64,000 nucleotides of DNA from Oscarella lobularis (taxonomy: Eukaryota; Porifera; Homoscleromorpha; Homosclerophorida; Oscarellidae): positions 434,001 to 498,000 of the forward strand of contig NC_089193.1 in assembly GCF_947507565.1 (NCBI RefSeq), given 5' to 3'. How positions within the stretch are numbered: position 1 is the first letter of the stretch; each line of letters opens with the position of its first letter. The position numbers were made by a program, and so were the translations under genes. The notes beneath the pieces are model-generated. The model was not told the DNA's origin. It saw nothing but the letters and a program-made list of their open reading frames with translations, and made no database searches. This document shows, piece after piece, positions 12,701 through 23,460 of this stretch.

Positions 12701-13674
12701 GAGATGATACAGTGACAGGTCAGTTTTGTATTATAGATGAAGGCGGTGCGGTGAAGAAATGTGACCCTGAATTGAATGCTCGTGATCTCCTATCATTCGC
12801 TTGGCAAATTGCATCCGGAATGGTGTGAAAATTAGGCGTTGTACTTCTTTTAGTGACATTCGAACCTACAGGAATACCTGTCTGGAAAAGGATTAGTTCA
12901 TCGTGACTTGGCCTGTCGGAACGTGCTCGTTTGCGAAAATAAACTACTCAAGGTTTCCGACTTTGGACTTACGAGATCCGTCTATCACGACGGTTCTTAC
13001 AGTCAAAAGACCACAAGACGTCTTCCGCTTCGTTGGATGTCTATCGAAGCCATAACGCACCGTCTCTTTTCTGAGCAAAGCGACGTGTAAAAAAATGTAA
13101 TCCTCTTGGTGCCTTTGGTGCTTCAACGCTGTTTCTGTATAGATGGTCGTTCGGAATTGTTATGTGGGAAATATGTACTCTTGGTAAACTTATCTTTGTC
13201 GTCTTCTCAGTTTGAAACTTTTCATTTCAGGCTCTTTCCCTTATCCTTGCGTTTCCACTGGAAAACTTCTGTCGCATTTGCGTAGTGGCAACCGGCTATC
13301 CTGCCCAGAAAGCTGCTCCGCTCAGCTGTTAGTATTAAGGCCAATAAACTTTTTTTGGCTCTTTAATGATTCCCTTTAGGTACAGTATAATGTCTGCATG
13401 CTGGTCTGCCGATTCTGAAAAGCGACCGACTTTCAGCCGTCTTACGCGGCTTCTGGGACAAATGCTTGAGGCCGAAAATCAAAGCCAATATATTGTTTTT
13501 GATGCTATCAGTTTACTTTCTTCTTGCAGCATAGAATCACAAAACGAAACAAAGGAGCCAGGCTGCAAAAATGAGACTTGTGAACACAATTCGTTCACGC
13601 AAATAGACGATGCTGAGGAAGTCAGATATGTTGTCGGTTCCTCTGCATTTGCAATCAAGGAAACCAGATTGTGA
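6767..13674 (+). CDS. RTK-B: intact receptor tyrosine kinase with CTLD, SRCR and EGF ectodomain
   Basis: Eighteen exons, joined at consensus sites, give one frame of 4992 nt (1663 aa): 6767-6866, 7734-8132, 8190-9143, 9199-9439, 9493-9620, 9677-10129, 10182-10307, 10358-10762, 10820-10942, 11001-11717, 11813-12148, 12240-12418, 12594-12690, 12737-12822, 12872-13086, 13143-13183, 13231-13327, 13380-13674. Order: signal peptide (1-26), CTLD (34-166), three SRCR (167-484), three CTLD (485-758 and 801-935), seven EGF of the D-V/I-N-E-C type (936-1215), TM helix (about 1228-1250), kinase. Kinase landmarks: glycine loop GDGFFGVV, lysine in VACK, a charged kinase insert, HRDLACRN, DFG, WMSIEA. The tail carries SQYIVF and VRYV tyrosines. 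No disabling change was found. Predicted single-pass plasma-membrane receptor; ligand unknown, and carbohydrate or microbial patterns are only a guess from domain type. Hydra Sweet Tooth is a known RTK with CTLDs. Confidence 0.9.
6942..7015. mobile_element. MITE, TAGCC-end family, copy 2 (RTK-B intron 1)
   Basis: A 74-bp near-perfect hairpin: tagcctcgcaagccagtccc... pairs with ...ggactggcttgcgaggcta. It lies within the first intron of RTK-B. A 9-bp flank duplication is not clean. Confidence 0.8.
7042..7497. mobile_element. long foldback MITE, copy 3 (RTK-B intron 1)
   Basis: About 455 bp whose two arms are almost perfect inverted copies. Left landmarks: tagcctcgtaccagacctt, cccgtataacgg, ggaccaattagcgagggcg, gttcctgcttcgattggaa, cgtcttcgacgtatg. 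Their complements follow in reverse order through 7294-7497. Arms are about 200 bp, so a transcript of RTK-B intron 1 would fold into a long hairpin. It carries the same outer end as copies 1, 2 and 5. ORFs across it are just the inverted arms read twice. Confidence 0.85.
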
Positions 13675-14040
13675 GATGCTAAAATTTCCTCCTTCGGAAC
13701 AATACAGCATTACCGCTTCTCGTGTCGCATATACATATACAATATATATGTGTATATTTATATGTATGTATTAGCTTTGCGCGTATAATTCGGTATAGCC
13801 AGATAAGTATGTTCAAGTTCTTGAGTTGGTTTTTGTTGTTTCTTTTTTGCGCTGTTGTCTCGTTTGATCGAACTTCTAAGGTAGAGTTCTAAGAAACGAA
13901 AAGGAAAAAAATGAAACAAAAATTTGTCCTTTTTAGCTTTGTTTGTAGCACCTCACACTGCATACATTGAATAATATTGCATTTGCAAAGCACATGACAG
14001 CTGTCCTCGTCGTCGAGCGTTTTATTGGACATGAATCCTT
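13675..14040. repeat. RTK-B 3' flank, shared with RTK-C 3' flank
   Basis: Aligns with 20528-20840 (shared: gcatttgcaaagca..tgacagctgtcct, gagcgttttat.ggacatg). It marks the downstream end of the tandem duplication that made RTK-B and RTK-C. RTK-B and RTK-C 3' UTRs probably lie in it. Confidence 0.7.
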
Positions 14041-14127
14041 TGCTTCCTTTCTTGCGGCAAATAGGCGCTCTTTATCTTCGACGCCGAAAGTCACGTAATT
14101 TACGGAGATACAATAGTAATTTTTAGG

Positions 14128-14456
14128 AGGGCGAAGTCTCGCTACTGTCAAAGCTATTCGAGCCTTGGAATCCGAAAGCTTGGGACATCACCGGGTCTCT
14201 TTTTCCTGCATTCAAGCCCTGGTCTTGCTCCACGTGTGCCGTTGACAAAGATGTTGAAGAAATGATGACGCCTGCCAGGAAATTGCTCACGTTGCACAAC
14301 AATGTTTGTAGCATGTCTGAAGGAAATGTGCTGTCTTCGGTTGTAAATGCATTCAATGAGGCTTTTGGTCAGAAACTGGAGACTCTGAGTGAAGGGGAAA
14401 TAAGTGAAAGTCCGTTGGTGTTCCTTGACGCAAGCTTCTCTAAAAAAATCCGTTGA
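14128..14456 (+). other. candidate coding exon of unknown function
   Basis: After a possible acceptor (tttttag at 14121-14127) one frame stays open for about 109 codons to the TGA at 14454-14456. It starts EGEVSLLSKLFEPWNPKAW and later reads TPARKLLTLHNNVCSMSEGN. Composition is protein-like with few rare residues, but no domain is recognised, and no partner exon or conserved copy is seen downstream of RTK-C. It could be a remnant exon or chance. Confidence 0.25.
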
Positions 14457-14835
14457 GAAATTCATTATATCAACAAAAGGAATATTGTCAATACATAATA
14501 GCTGCCAGAGACGCCCTGCCCCCGACTTGGCACGGCGGAAAATTCGTTGGCAGGGAAAATTTTTTTCCGTGTTTTTGCAAAGTTTGAAAGAGGAATGTTA
14601 TCGCTTTATGGTGCTGTCGCAATTTCCGCCGGAGATCTACTAGCGGAAGAGTATTTAAGGTCTTGCCATGTCACTTTGACAGACATCACTTGAGTCAGAA
14701 GGATAGTGCCTGAGCCAGGCCAAGACAGTATTAAAAGAAATCGAAGAATTTTATGCAGTGCCTAAATTTGCTGAAAAGTAGAAAGTTCAAAAAAAATTTA
14801 GCCGCCGAAATCATCATGTTATTAATTTTCAGTAC

Positions 14836-14898
14836 CGATTTCTGATGGTTGAAATGGACTATTGCGCTGACTTTGTCACTCTTTCTGAGGCCCAGCAA
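14836..14898 (+). pseudogene. STE20/MAP4K-type kinase scrap
   Basis: Reads RFLMVEMDYCADFVTLSEAQ, matching the hinge of STE20-group germinal-centre kinases (LWLVMEYCGAGSVTDL type) and resembling the longer decayed copy at 40935-41010 (FLLVVMEYCTGFVTVYKA). Only this short block is recognisable. Confidence 0.45.
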
Positions 14899-15142
14899 CG
14901 ACGCGCGTCGTTTCCATACTGTAGACGACGAAGAAAGATACTGTCACGTGATAGCGCGAGTTACACATATCCCTGCCTGCGCTCCACATTACCTCCGAAA
15001 TTGCGCTCACTTTTGGCTTTGCAGCGCTAATTCCAAGTTCATCGAGTCGAATACGGTCCTATACCCCGGTAAGAATAGGTTAGAGGGCCGAGAAGTAGTG
15101 AAAGGTCCCCACATTCACTGGGCTTTCTAACGATACCCAGAG

Positions 15143-15149
15143 CTATAAA
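15143..15149 (+). promoter_or_regulatory. TATA-like box
   Basis: tataaat lies about 125 bp before the ATG at 15269, upstream of a G+C-richer stretch. It looks like the core promoter of the short first exon there. Confidence 0.4.
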
Positions 15150-15268
15150 TGCCTACGAAAAGCGAGTCGTTTCTCTACTAAGCGGCCTCGTCTTCTAGCT
15201 ATGTACGTTGTTTCATCGCGCTAACGCTTCGCGACGAAGCCGAATCCGCGGCGGTTTCGCGTGCAGCA

Positions 15269-15289
15269 ATGGCGACTAAAATAGTCGAT
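15269..15289 (+). CDS. possible first coding exon upstream of RTK-C
   Basis: gcagcaATGG has a good start context; seven codons (MATKIVD) are followed by the strong donor gtaagt at 15290. The exon ends in phase 0, and the first recognisable RTK-C exon (15618) begins in phase 0 after cccag, so the two could splice in frame. The result would lack a signal peptide. It may instead be the first exon of an unrelated gene truncated by the RTK-C insertion. Confidence 0.3.
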
Positions 15290-15617
15290 GTAAGTATTTT
15301 TCGTGCAATATTTCTCTCTTTCGAAGCGATTTCGGGCGCAATTGCGCACACGATCGCGATCGGAAAGCCCTAATCTGTGGTTTGACGAGCGATTTTTTTC
15401 GATTCATCGCCTCAGGCTATTTCGTGAGATACAGCATGATTTCGGCGATGTAGCGAGGAAAAAACTATCTAACCCTTCTAAAAACGGCCCAATTTCGCGA
15501 CCGAATTCACTAATCGAAAAAATTGCGCTCGTCAAACCAGTTAAGTTATTGACTTTATCCGGATGCTCTTTTTATCAATATTCGTGGTGTTTTGATGCTA
15601 TATGCTTTTTTTCCCAG

Positions 15618-18600
15618 TGGCAAGTGCAATGGAGCTGTAAAGCAGATGGAATTAAAGGAGGAGAAGGAACATTTGAGGTTTATTTTCACAAAGCGTGGAC
15701 CGTTGTTTGCGACGACAAATGGGATATAAATGGGGCTCACGTAGCCTGTCGCCAATTGGGCTTTAAAAAGGCAATAGCTGCAAAATCATCGCTATCTAAA
15801 TCAACTTTAGGCAACCATAATGATTTCCAGTTACAAGTGCTATGTCGCGGAAACGAAGCGACGTTTAGAGAGTGTCAACATAAAGTCATTTACAATCAAT
15901 CTTGCACGACTGCAGCAGCTGTTTGCGAGATGAATGAATGTGAGCCAAACGATATTGAAATATTGATAATTCGCTAGCTTTTTTTTTCTAGATTGTCCCT
16001 CAGGTTGGGTTCTCTACGCAGACTATTGCTATACTCTTTCAGATCATCAATCGTCAATGGATAGTTTAGGTTTGACTATTGGTGGATGTGGAGCTTCTAA
16101 CAGTGCCAGTATTACCAGTCCTCATGAACAGGCTTTTGTCCTATCTTTTCTTGCTGACCAAAAAAGCGACGTTTGGATTGGATTGAGACGAAAAGACCGA
16201 AAAGCGTTCAAGTGGATCAATGGGGATCCATTGAGGTGTCACTGATAAAGCTTGTAACTGTCTTTTTTTATCTTTTTACGTGTCTGTCTAGATATGTCTT
16301 GTGGGCCCCAGGAGAACCTAAGACTTTTCACAGATGCGCTAAGTTGGATTCTCGTAAGGGCTACTGGAAGACAGAAGAATGCTTAGAAGGAAATAGAATT
16401 TTATGCAAAGTTCCTCTCCGTATGAAGGCTAACTCCTCTTCCAAATAGATGATGCTATTTACTTTGCTTTGTTTATTTAGGAGATGTAGCGAACGAACTG
16501 CGTCAGGAAACAGCTCTGGCTGCGAATAATCGGTGTAGAAGCGACGAAGTCTATTTCCAAGAAGCTTGCTATTATTTGTCAAAAGATGATGATGAGCTTG
16601 TTTCACAAGCGCAGGCACAGTATGAAAAGTGTAAAAGTCGCAATGCCACACTAGCTTCAATAAGGACCATACACGAAAACGCTTTTATTGCAAGTGAGAC
16701 TTCTCCTTCACAGGAATCTCTCTATTGGACTGGCCTGGTTTACAATGAAACGTTTATGAAAGGAGCTTTCAGGTGGCTCGATGGCACCTCTGTCATATTC
16801 ACCAAGTGGGGAATGTACGAGCCCAAACACGTGCGATAGTAGCATCTGCGTTTTGTTTGGATCAGACGGACGTGAGTTTGTTTGTTTGGTTTCAAACTGC
16901 TCTTCTAAAGCACGATACGTCTGTAAAAGTACGGTTACAGAAATTTGAAGATACATTAACTTACAGCTTCTTTTAGGAGATAAAACAACGTCATATTCAG
17001 GTGATTTGGAAAGCAAATTAAGAGAGAGCGAATTATGGGAGAGCGAATCATGGGAGTTGGGGAGCGGATCATATGACATAGAACCATGGGAGAGAGAGTC
17101 ATTGGAGAGAGAATTATGGGGGAGCGGATCATGGGGGAGCGGATCAGAATTTGTTGATACAGAAATTACATCTTTGTCCACTGGCGGTCAGTACTTTCAA
17201 ATTTCAATTTTGAGATATTATTTTTTGTTTAGAGGTCTACTTATGCCCCAACGGCTATTCGAAGATTAGCACTTCGTCCTGCTTCATGCGTGTTGCTGCC
17301 AGAAAGAACTGGCATTTTTCTTTGGCAAGCTGCGAATCAGGGGAGAAAAGAGCGTCTCTTGCAAGAATTATTTCTCTTGAAGATCAGAATGAGCTAAGTT
17401 TGTTCCTTCTCAACGAAGAGGAGGCTTGGATTGGACTAAATGACATCGATGATGAGGGATATTATGTTTGGGCTGACGAATCGCCTTTAATCTATGTAAA
17501 CTGGAATTCGTCTGAAGTAGAGACAAGCTCTTACCTTCAAAGAGAGAACGATTGTGTAGCTGCAACGGCAAATTCTTGGAGGTCTTTCAGTTGTTCTGAG
17601 ATGAAGCCCAGCCTTTGCTTCACGCCAGCAATTCCAGGTATGTCGAGCTACGTGTTAACGACGTTTCATCTTTTACGTTGACTTTTTCAGATTTTGACGA
17701 ATGCTTTAGCAATTTTAGTGTGTGTCACGTAAACGCAACGTGCGAAAATAAACTAAATTCGTACATCTGCACTTGCAAAGAAGGATTTACAGGAAATGGA
17801 AGTTCGTGCGAAGGTAACGTGCATCTTCTGTAATTGCACTGATCAATGGTATATGTTCTTGGTTTCAGATATAAATGAATGCAACTATACCTGTAACAAG
17901 GAGGGCCAAAATTGTTCTAATACATTTGGATCCTATGAGTGCGCTTGCAGAAGTGGATGGACAGGAAATGGCAGTCATTGCGTCGATGTGAACGAGTGCA
18001 ACGAGACAAACAGCTGCCATTCTCTTGCAGAGTGCTTAAATTATCCTGGCTCTTATCAATGCCAGTGTGAAGAAGGCTGGACGGGAAACGGTATATTTTG
18101 CGAAGATGTGAATGAGTGCGAGATGATTAAAGCATGTCATTTGCACGCCAAGTGCGAGAATCATCTAGGAACGTTTGAGTGCACGTGTCAAGAAGGCTGG
18201 TCTGGAAACGGCACTCACTGCGTAGACACTAATGAGTGCTTGAATGACAACCCATGCCATTCGGCGGCGAATTGCACAAATAATCGAGGAACGTTTAAGT
18301 GTACCTGTCGAGAAGGTTGGTCTGGTGACGGATTTTTTTGCGAGGACGTCAACGAGTGCGAGATCGATAATCCTTGTCATTCGGAGGCATTTTGCACGAA
18401 TCAGAACAGCTCCTTTATCTGTACGTGTCATCACGGCTGGACCGGAGACGGGTTGTCTTGCAATGATATTGATGAATGCCTCCTCCTACCTGAAAGATGC
18501 CAACCTTTAGAATACTGTAGAAACACGAACGGATCGTTTCAGTGCCTGTGCCGTAGCGACAACGTGGGCAATGGGACCCAATGCGAAGGTAAAGTAACAT

Positions 18601-20527
18601 AGAAAGCAGCAATGATTCTTCTGTTTTTCTTGCTGCGTTCCTGATATGCCAGAGAAAATTCTAATTTTTTTATGCAGGTGTTAGCTCCAACTTTCAATAG
18701 AAAATCATAATATCAGTTACCAGCTTCGTTATTGTGGGTATTGCCATCTTTCTTGTTTTTTATGCTCGCCGAAGGGCTTTAAGCAGAAAAGGTTTTGCAT
18801 CTAGCCTCCACAAACTGGCAGACGAATGGGAAGTAAATTCCGGTGATATGACTTTGCTAGAGAAGCTCGGCGACGGATTTTTTGGCGTTGTGCACAGAGC
18901 GTATCTCTATCATCGTTCAGCTGGGAATTCGTCAAGACTGGCTCAAAAGGACAGAAATTCTTTTAGCAATAGATCTGAGGTCGCTTGTAAAATGCTTAAA
19001 GGTGCGTCGCGCTTGTGTTTCTTGTCGACCTCTATTTGTAGTCTATTTGAATTGGCGCTTATTTCATCTGCTAATTTTCATGTTCGTAGGATCGAATGTG
19101 GCGGAGATGGAGTTTTTGGAAGAAATCGAGCTCATGAAAAACATCGGGCAGCACCCACACATTGTCAACTTTGTGGGATGTATAACAGTATCAACGCCGT
19201 TCTGCCTTATAGTCGAATACTGCGAGAAGGGCGACTTGCTCAACTATCTTAAAAAAGGACATCATAAGGTTGTTTTAGCTTTTACATCAAAACAAACAAA
19301 CAACTAATACCTAACATTGTTTGCTTCACTGAGCAGAAATTGAATGAAATTGTCGTAGACCTCGAAAGCGATAACAAAGCACGTTATTTATTCAAATTTT
19401 GTAAAAAAATGTAACTAACCTTTGTCGCATTTAGGATAGTACACCCACGCCCTCGCCGGATTTAGACACATTAAAGCTTCAGTGGCGTGAGATGGATGAG
19501 GATTTTAGTGATATGAAAGCAATTGATCGTGGTATGAGCTTGACTTGATCCATGCACTAACGAGCCAGTTTTGTATTTATAGATGAAGGCGGTGCGGAGA
19601 AGAAATGTGAGCCCGAACTAAATTCTCGTAACCTTTTGTCATTCGCTTGGCAAATTGCATCCGGAATGGTGTGAAAATTAGACGTCATATTTTTAGTAAC
19701 ATTCGAACCTATAGGAATACCTGTCTGGAAAAGGATTAGTTCATCGTGACCTGGCCTGTCGGAACGTTCTCGTTTGCAAAGATAAACTACTCAAAGTTTC
19801 TGACTTTGGACTTACGAGATCTGTCTATCAAGACGGTTTGTACAGTCAAAAGACCACAAGACGTCTTCCCCTTCGTTGGATGTCTATCGAAGCCATAACA
19901 CACCGTCTCTTCTCTGAGCAGAGCGACGTGTAAATTAAAATTTTGACTTGTTGTGCAATTTGTGCTTCAACGCTGTTTCTCTGTAGATGGTCTTTCGGAG
20001 TGGTTTTGTGGGAAATACGTACTCTTGGTAAGCTTATCTTTACCGTCTTTTCAGTTCAAAAGTATTTTATTTCAGGCTCATTCCCTTATCCTTGCGTTTC
20101 CACTGAAAAACTTTTGTCGCATTTGCGTAGCGGCAGCCGGTTAGCCTGCCCAGAAAACTGCTCCGCTGAGCTGTTAGTATTATTGATCGCACTCAGCTAG
20201 CTTTTCGACTAGCTCTTTTCTATTCTTTCTTTTAGGTACAATATAATGTCTGCATGCTGGTCTTCCGATTCTGAAAAGCGGCCAACGTTCAGCCGTCTTA
20301 CGCAGTTTCTGGGAAAAATGCTTGAAGCCGAAAATCAAAGCCAATACATTGTTTTTGATGCTATCAGTTTACTTTCTTCTTTCAGCATAGACTCGCAAAG
20401 CGGAACAAGGGCAGACTGCAAGAATGGGGATAGTGAAGACAATTCCTTCACGCAGATAGACGATGCCAAGGAAGTCAGATATGTGGACGATTCCTCTGCA
20501 CCATTATTCAAGGAAACCAAATTGTGA
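15618..20527 (+). pseudogene. RTK-C: disabled paralogue of RTK-B with an intact-looking kinase
   Basis: Exons mirror RTK-B from the third SRCR onward: SRCR (15618-15939), CTLD (15992-16235, 16292-16419), CTLD (16481-16928), linker (16979-17186), CTLD (17233-17637), EGF (17691-17813), six EGF (17869-18588), TM/kinase start (18678-19001), then 19090-19268, 19435-19531, 19583-19668, 19715-19929, 19987-20027, 20076-20172, 20236-20527. Lesions: no signal peptide, first CTLD or SRCR1-2; a net frame change near 16830 in a CTLD gives TAG at 16837-16839; Trp before the TM helix is TAG at 18698-18700. Kinase motifs (GDGFFGVV, HRDLACRN, DFG) and all splice sites are preserved, and it is very close to RTK-B, so inactivation is recent or these are sequencing errors. 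Confidence 0.8.
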
Positions 20528-20840
20528 GATGTAATAATTAAGGAGCAAAACAGCATTACCGTTTTTCGTGCCGCCTATTTATGTATTAGCTTTGCGACTA
20601 TAACTGTGTATGGCTAGATAAGTACGTGTGTTGATGTTTCTTGTTGTTTCCTTTTTGCCTTATTGCCTTGTTTCATCGAACTTCTAAGTAAGGCGAGAGT
20701 TCTAAGGAAAAGGAGGAAAGGAAGTTTGTCATTTTCAGCTTTGTTTGTAGCCCCGTCACACTTGCATATTAAATAAAATTGCATTTGCAAAGCATGTGAC
20801 AGCTGTCCTCTGCATGAGCGTTTTATCGGACATGTAGACG
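20528..20840. repeat. RTK-C 3' flank, paralogous to 13675-14040
   Basis: Same block as downstream of RTK-B; similarity ends near 20840, marking the duplication boundary. Confidence 0.7.
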
Positions 20841-21660
20841 GTTTTTTGCTCTTCCTCCAAAACCAACGTACCCTATAATATACGACATATGTAGCAAATA
20901 ATTTGGGATTACTCAGTCTTGGTGCTACTCGAGCGGAACCTTCGGCGTTGCTCGTTGTACGACTTCAACTAGGACAGGCCTACTACTTCCTTCATAGCAC
21001 TGCAGCATTCACCTTTCTTTTTCTGTGCGTCATTTCCGTTGAACTTCATAGTCCAGTCAATTGGCCCATCCTCCGCTACAGCCTGAGTTTGCACACTCTC
21101 GCATTTTATAGGCAGCTGCCTCATCTGCCTGTGCGTCATTTTCCTCTCTCTTTGTCTCAGGTGACATAATAGATACATCCTGGTCATCTCTACTTTACCA
21201 TATCCGGGCTTCCTTTCTTTTCTTTTCGTCGTTTCTCGGCGTGGAGACGTGATGTCGTCTATTACAAGGAACGAATGGGTGTATCTAAGAAAGGAGATGT
21301 GTTCGTAAGCTTTGACGAAGCGAATAGATAGCGCGATTTTGTGAAAAACGATTCGAAAGCGAATTCCGACACTTCTCAGTCAGTTAGAGGCATCGCGAAC
21401 GTTTTCCTAGCTCGATATTAGCACAGTTTGCAGGTAAATCTTGTAGACAAAGAGAACGAGCGAAAGCTGCGAATGGCGAGCAATAGTCTACACGAAGCTT
21501 CAGACGGTGAAAGAAAAAGAAAATGGCGACCTTGCGTATGACTTTACTCGTTTTAATTAATAAAGCGGTATCAAACTTGAAGACAATGATAAAGAGTGGA
21601 ATATCAAAATCCTTTTCTTAGATCTGAAAGCTGCGTGAACAATAATCCGACTTTAAGAGT
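20841..21660. other. intergenic, no supported gene
   Basis: Short open stretches near 21250 and 21435 resemble small exons but their phases do not join. Nothing else is recognisable. Confidence 0.4.
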
Positions 21661-21869
21661 AAATCGATTTCCTCTAATATTCCGACTCAGCTTCTTTAGC
21701 GGCATCAAGCATACAGGACACTTTATGAAACCTGTTTAGGATACCAATAACATCCTTCTTTGTCAGCCTCACGTGCTTGTTTATGAAAGTGTGACGGAAA
21801 TTTGTCGACCAATCTACGTATATATCTGCGTCGAGGCTGTGAAGCTGGCATTGAAGCAAAGAAGAAGAC

Positions 21870-21970
21870 ATGCGTCTTTATCTTGTGATAGTTTGGTTTC
21901 TTTCTGCGGAGTACTGCAGCGCCGCATCGTTCCACGGTAAACAGAAAACGACAAATGTTCTCCAGAAAAC

Positions 21971-22014
<44 letters not shown>

Positions 22015-22213
22015 TGCAGATAATGATCGCTCGTGCCAAAAGGTCGACACAGGCTTGCTGGAAATGCAGGGTGGAGGAGCGAAGAAATTCTTCCTGAGAA
22101 AAGCACCTCGGTGCATTCTCAACCGCATGAATTTGCCCCACGGCTACGCTCACGCAGTCGTCTTGTTTAAGGGTTATGCTGACCATCAACCGGGTGGTGC
22201 CTACCCTAGGTAA
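21870..22213 (+). CDS. two-exon gene for an 86-aa secreted protein of unknown family
   Basis: Exon 1 (21870-21936) encodes MRLYLVIVWFLSAEYCSA, a clear signal peptide with likely cleavage after CSA. The donor is CACG|gtaaac (phase 1). Exon 2 follows actgcag and runs 22020-22213 in phase 1 to TAA. The mature part is about 67 aa with two cysteines (SCQK and PRCIL), a basic GGGAKKFFLRK stretch and a C-terminal HGYAHAV...GGAYPR. I recognise no family. The 83-bp intron contains the (TA)n microsatellite. Signal peptide, phase match and terminal stop support a real gene; the small size leaves some doubt. Role unknown: one possible disulphide, no dibasic-amide peptide pattern. Confidence 0.6.
21975..22012. 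repeat. (TA)n microsatellite
   Basis: Nineteen uninterrupted TA units inside the intron of the small secreted-protein gene. Confidence 0.95.
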
Positions 22214-23114
22214 CGCTTTGCAAAGAAACTGCGTTCATTGATCTTCTATCTCCGTTTCCACGTCCAATTCTTTTCTGCGCGTTTAAGCGTTAAGTAAAGG
22301 TAAGATAGGAAGTGATGTCCTGTGTCTTTTCGAATCGGTTTAACGCCTTTTACGCGATTTTCGGCGATCGATTGCTTTTTATATTCCTCTATGTATTTTC
22401 GACTCTTTCTCAGTTTTCTTTTACCAGTATTCTGTTTGAAGCAATTTGCAGCTCGATGTACTCGAGATAAGGGAGAAGGACGTGTTGGCTAAGGTATTTC
22501 GAGAGAGACGTGTTGAAAATTTCTCTCTATTTTTTTGTTTTATAGGTTGAAACGGTTACGTGCATCACATTGTTGGAAAAAGACAGAGACGGAGAGTGTG
22601 ATCGTATGATTTAGTACATTCGCGAAAAGGTGCTATTCCTAATTGTTTTCTCTTCTATATGTTTGATTTTCTTTTGCTGCTTTGAAGGGGATTGGATAGG
22701 ACGAACAATTTTCTTATGATCAACAGTCAAATTATGTAACAACGTGAATATCGAGCATATTGTTATTTTAAAAGTGAGTGGACGTTTTGGAAAGTCGAGA
22801 TTTGACGTATTGATTTGTTTGTAGTTCTTAGGTACGTTTGAAAAAATGAGAATAATAAGAAAGAGCATACTCTAAGGTTTTTTTTAAGAGAGCATTTGAT
22901 TAAACCACTCACTGTTACTGCAGCATGTATTTTTTTATTTTAGCTTGACGAGACTGTTTTCACCTAGTGACTGTGACTGAACTCGTCTCCTATATGCCTT
23001 CTGTTCAAACGGTCTTCGCCACATAGGATCTTGCCAGGTTTGCTTCTCATCTTAATTGTCTTTTTGCTTATCAGGGCACATACGAGAAACTTTTGGTATC
23101 GTCTTCGATCGCCT
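22214..23114. other. AT-rich intergenic, nothing recognised
   Basis: Open frames here are low-complexity and AT-driven, without domains. Confidence 0.45.
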
Positions 23115-23460
23115 CTGGGCCCCGAGGTGACTAAATAAAACCGGCCCAACTCTTGAGCCAGAGAGGATAAACGTGGCTTGAACGCAGGGGATTCAATCCC
23201 CTACTCCCGTGGCATGAGTGATAAACTGCCACCCCACTTAGGAAGACGCGGTGGGTCACAATAGCGGTCCCCCTGGAATCAGGCTGGCAGAACTCACATC
23301 CGAGCGCTGCCGGTCCCAGGCGTCCGAGCCGGGAGACTAAACAGGCTCTAACTCCGACGGGGGAGTAGGGAGGATGACCCCCACCCAACCGAAGCCTGTA
23401 CGGATCGCTCGCGGTCCGTGCAGGTGGACAGCGTAACAAGGAAGACCCATGCGCAAATTT
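23115..23460. repeat. GC-rich block, possible SINE-like sequence
   Basis: A sharply G+C-richer segment in AT-rich surroundings. It contains ggattcaatcc (23189-23199), a near match to a pol III B box, with gagccagagagg about 30 bp upstream as a weak A box. No full tRNA fold can be drawn. It may be a degenerate tRNA-derived SINE. Only one copy is seen here, so this is tentative. Confidence 0.3.

Noticed and set aside
21252-21530. Possible two-exon gene (MSSITRNEWVYLRK... and VNLVDKENERKLRMASNS...)
   Set aside because: The phases at the apparent donor and acceptor do not join without a stop.
21674-21871. Minus-strand 65-codon frame abutting the small secreted gene
   Set aside because: Composition is acceptable, but there is no domain and no splice partner, and its start overlaps the start codon of the better-supported gene.
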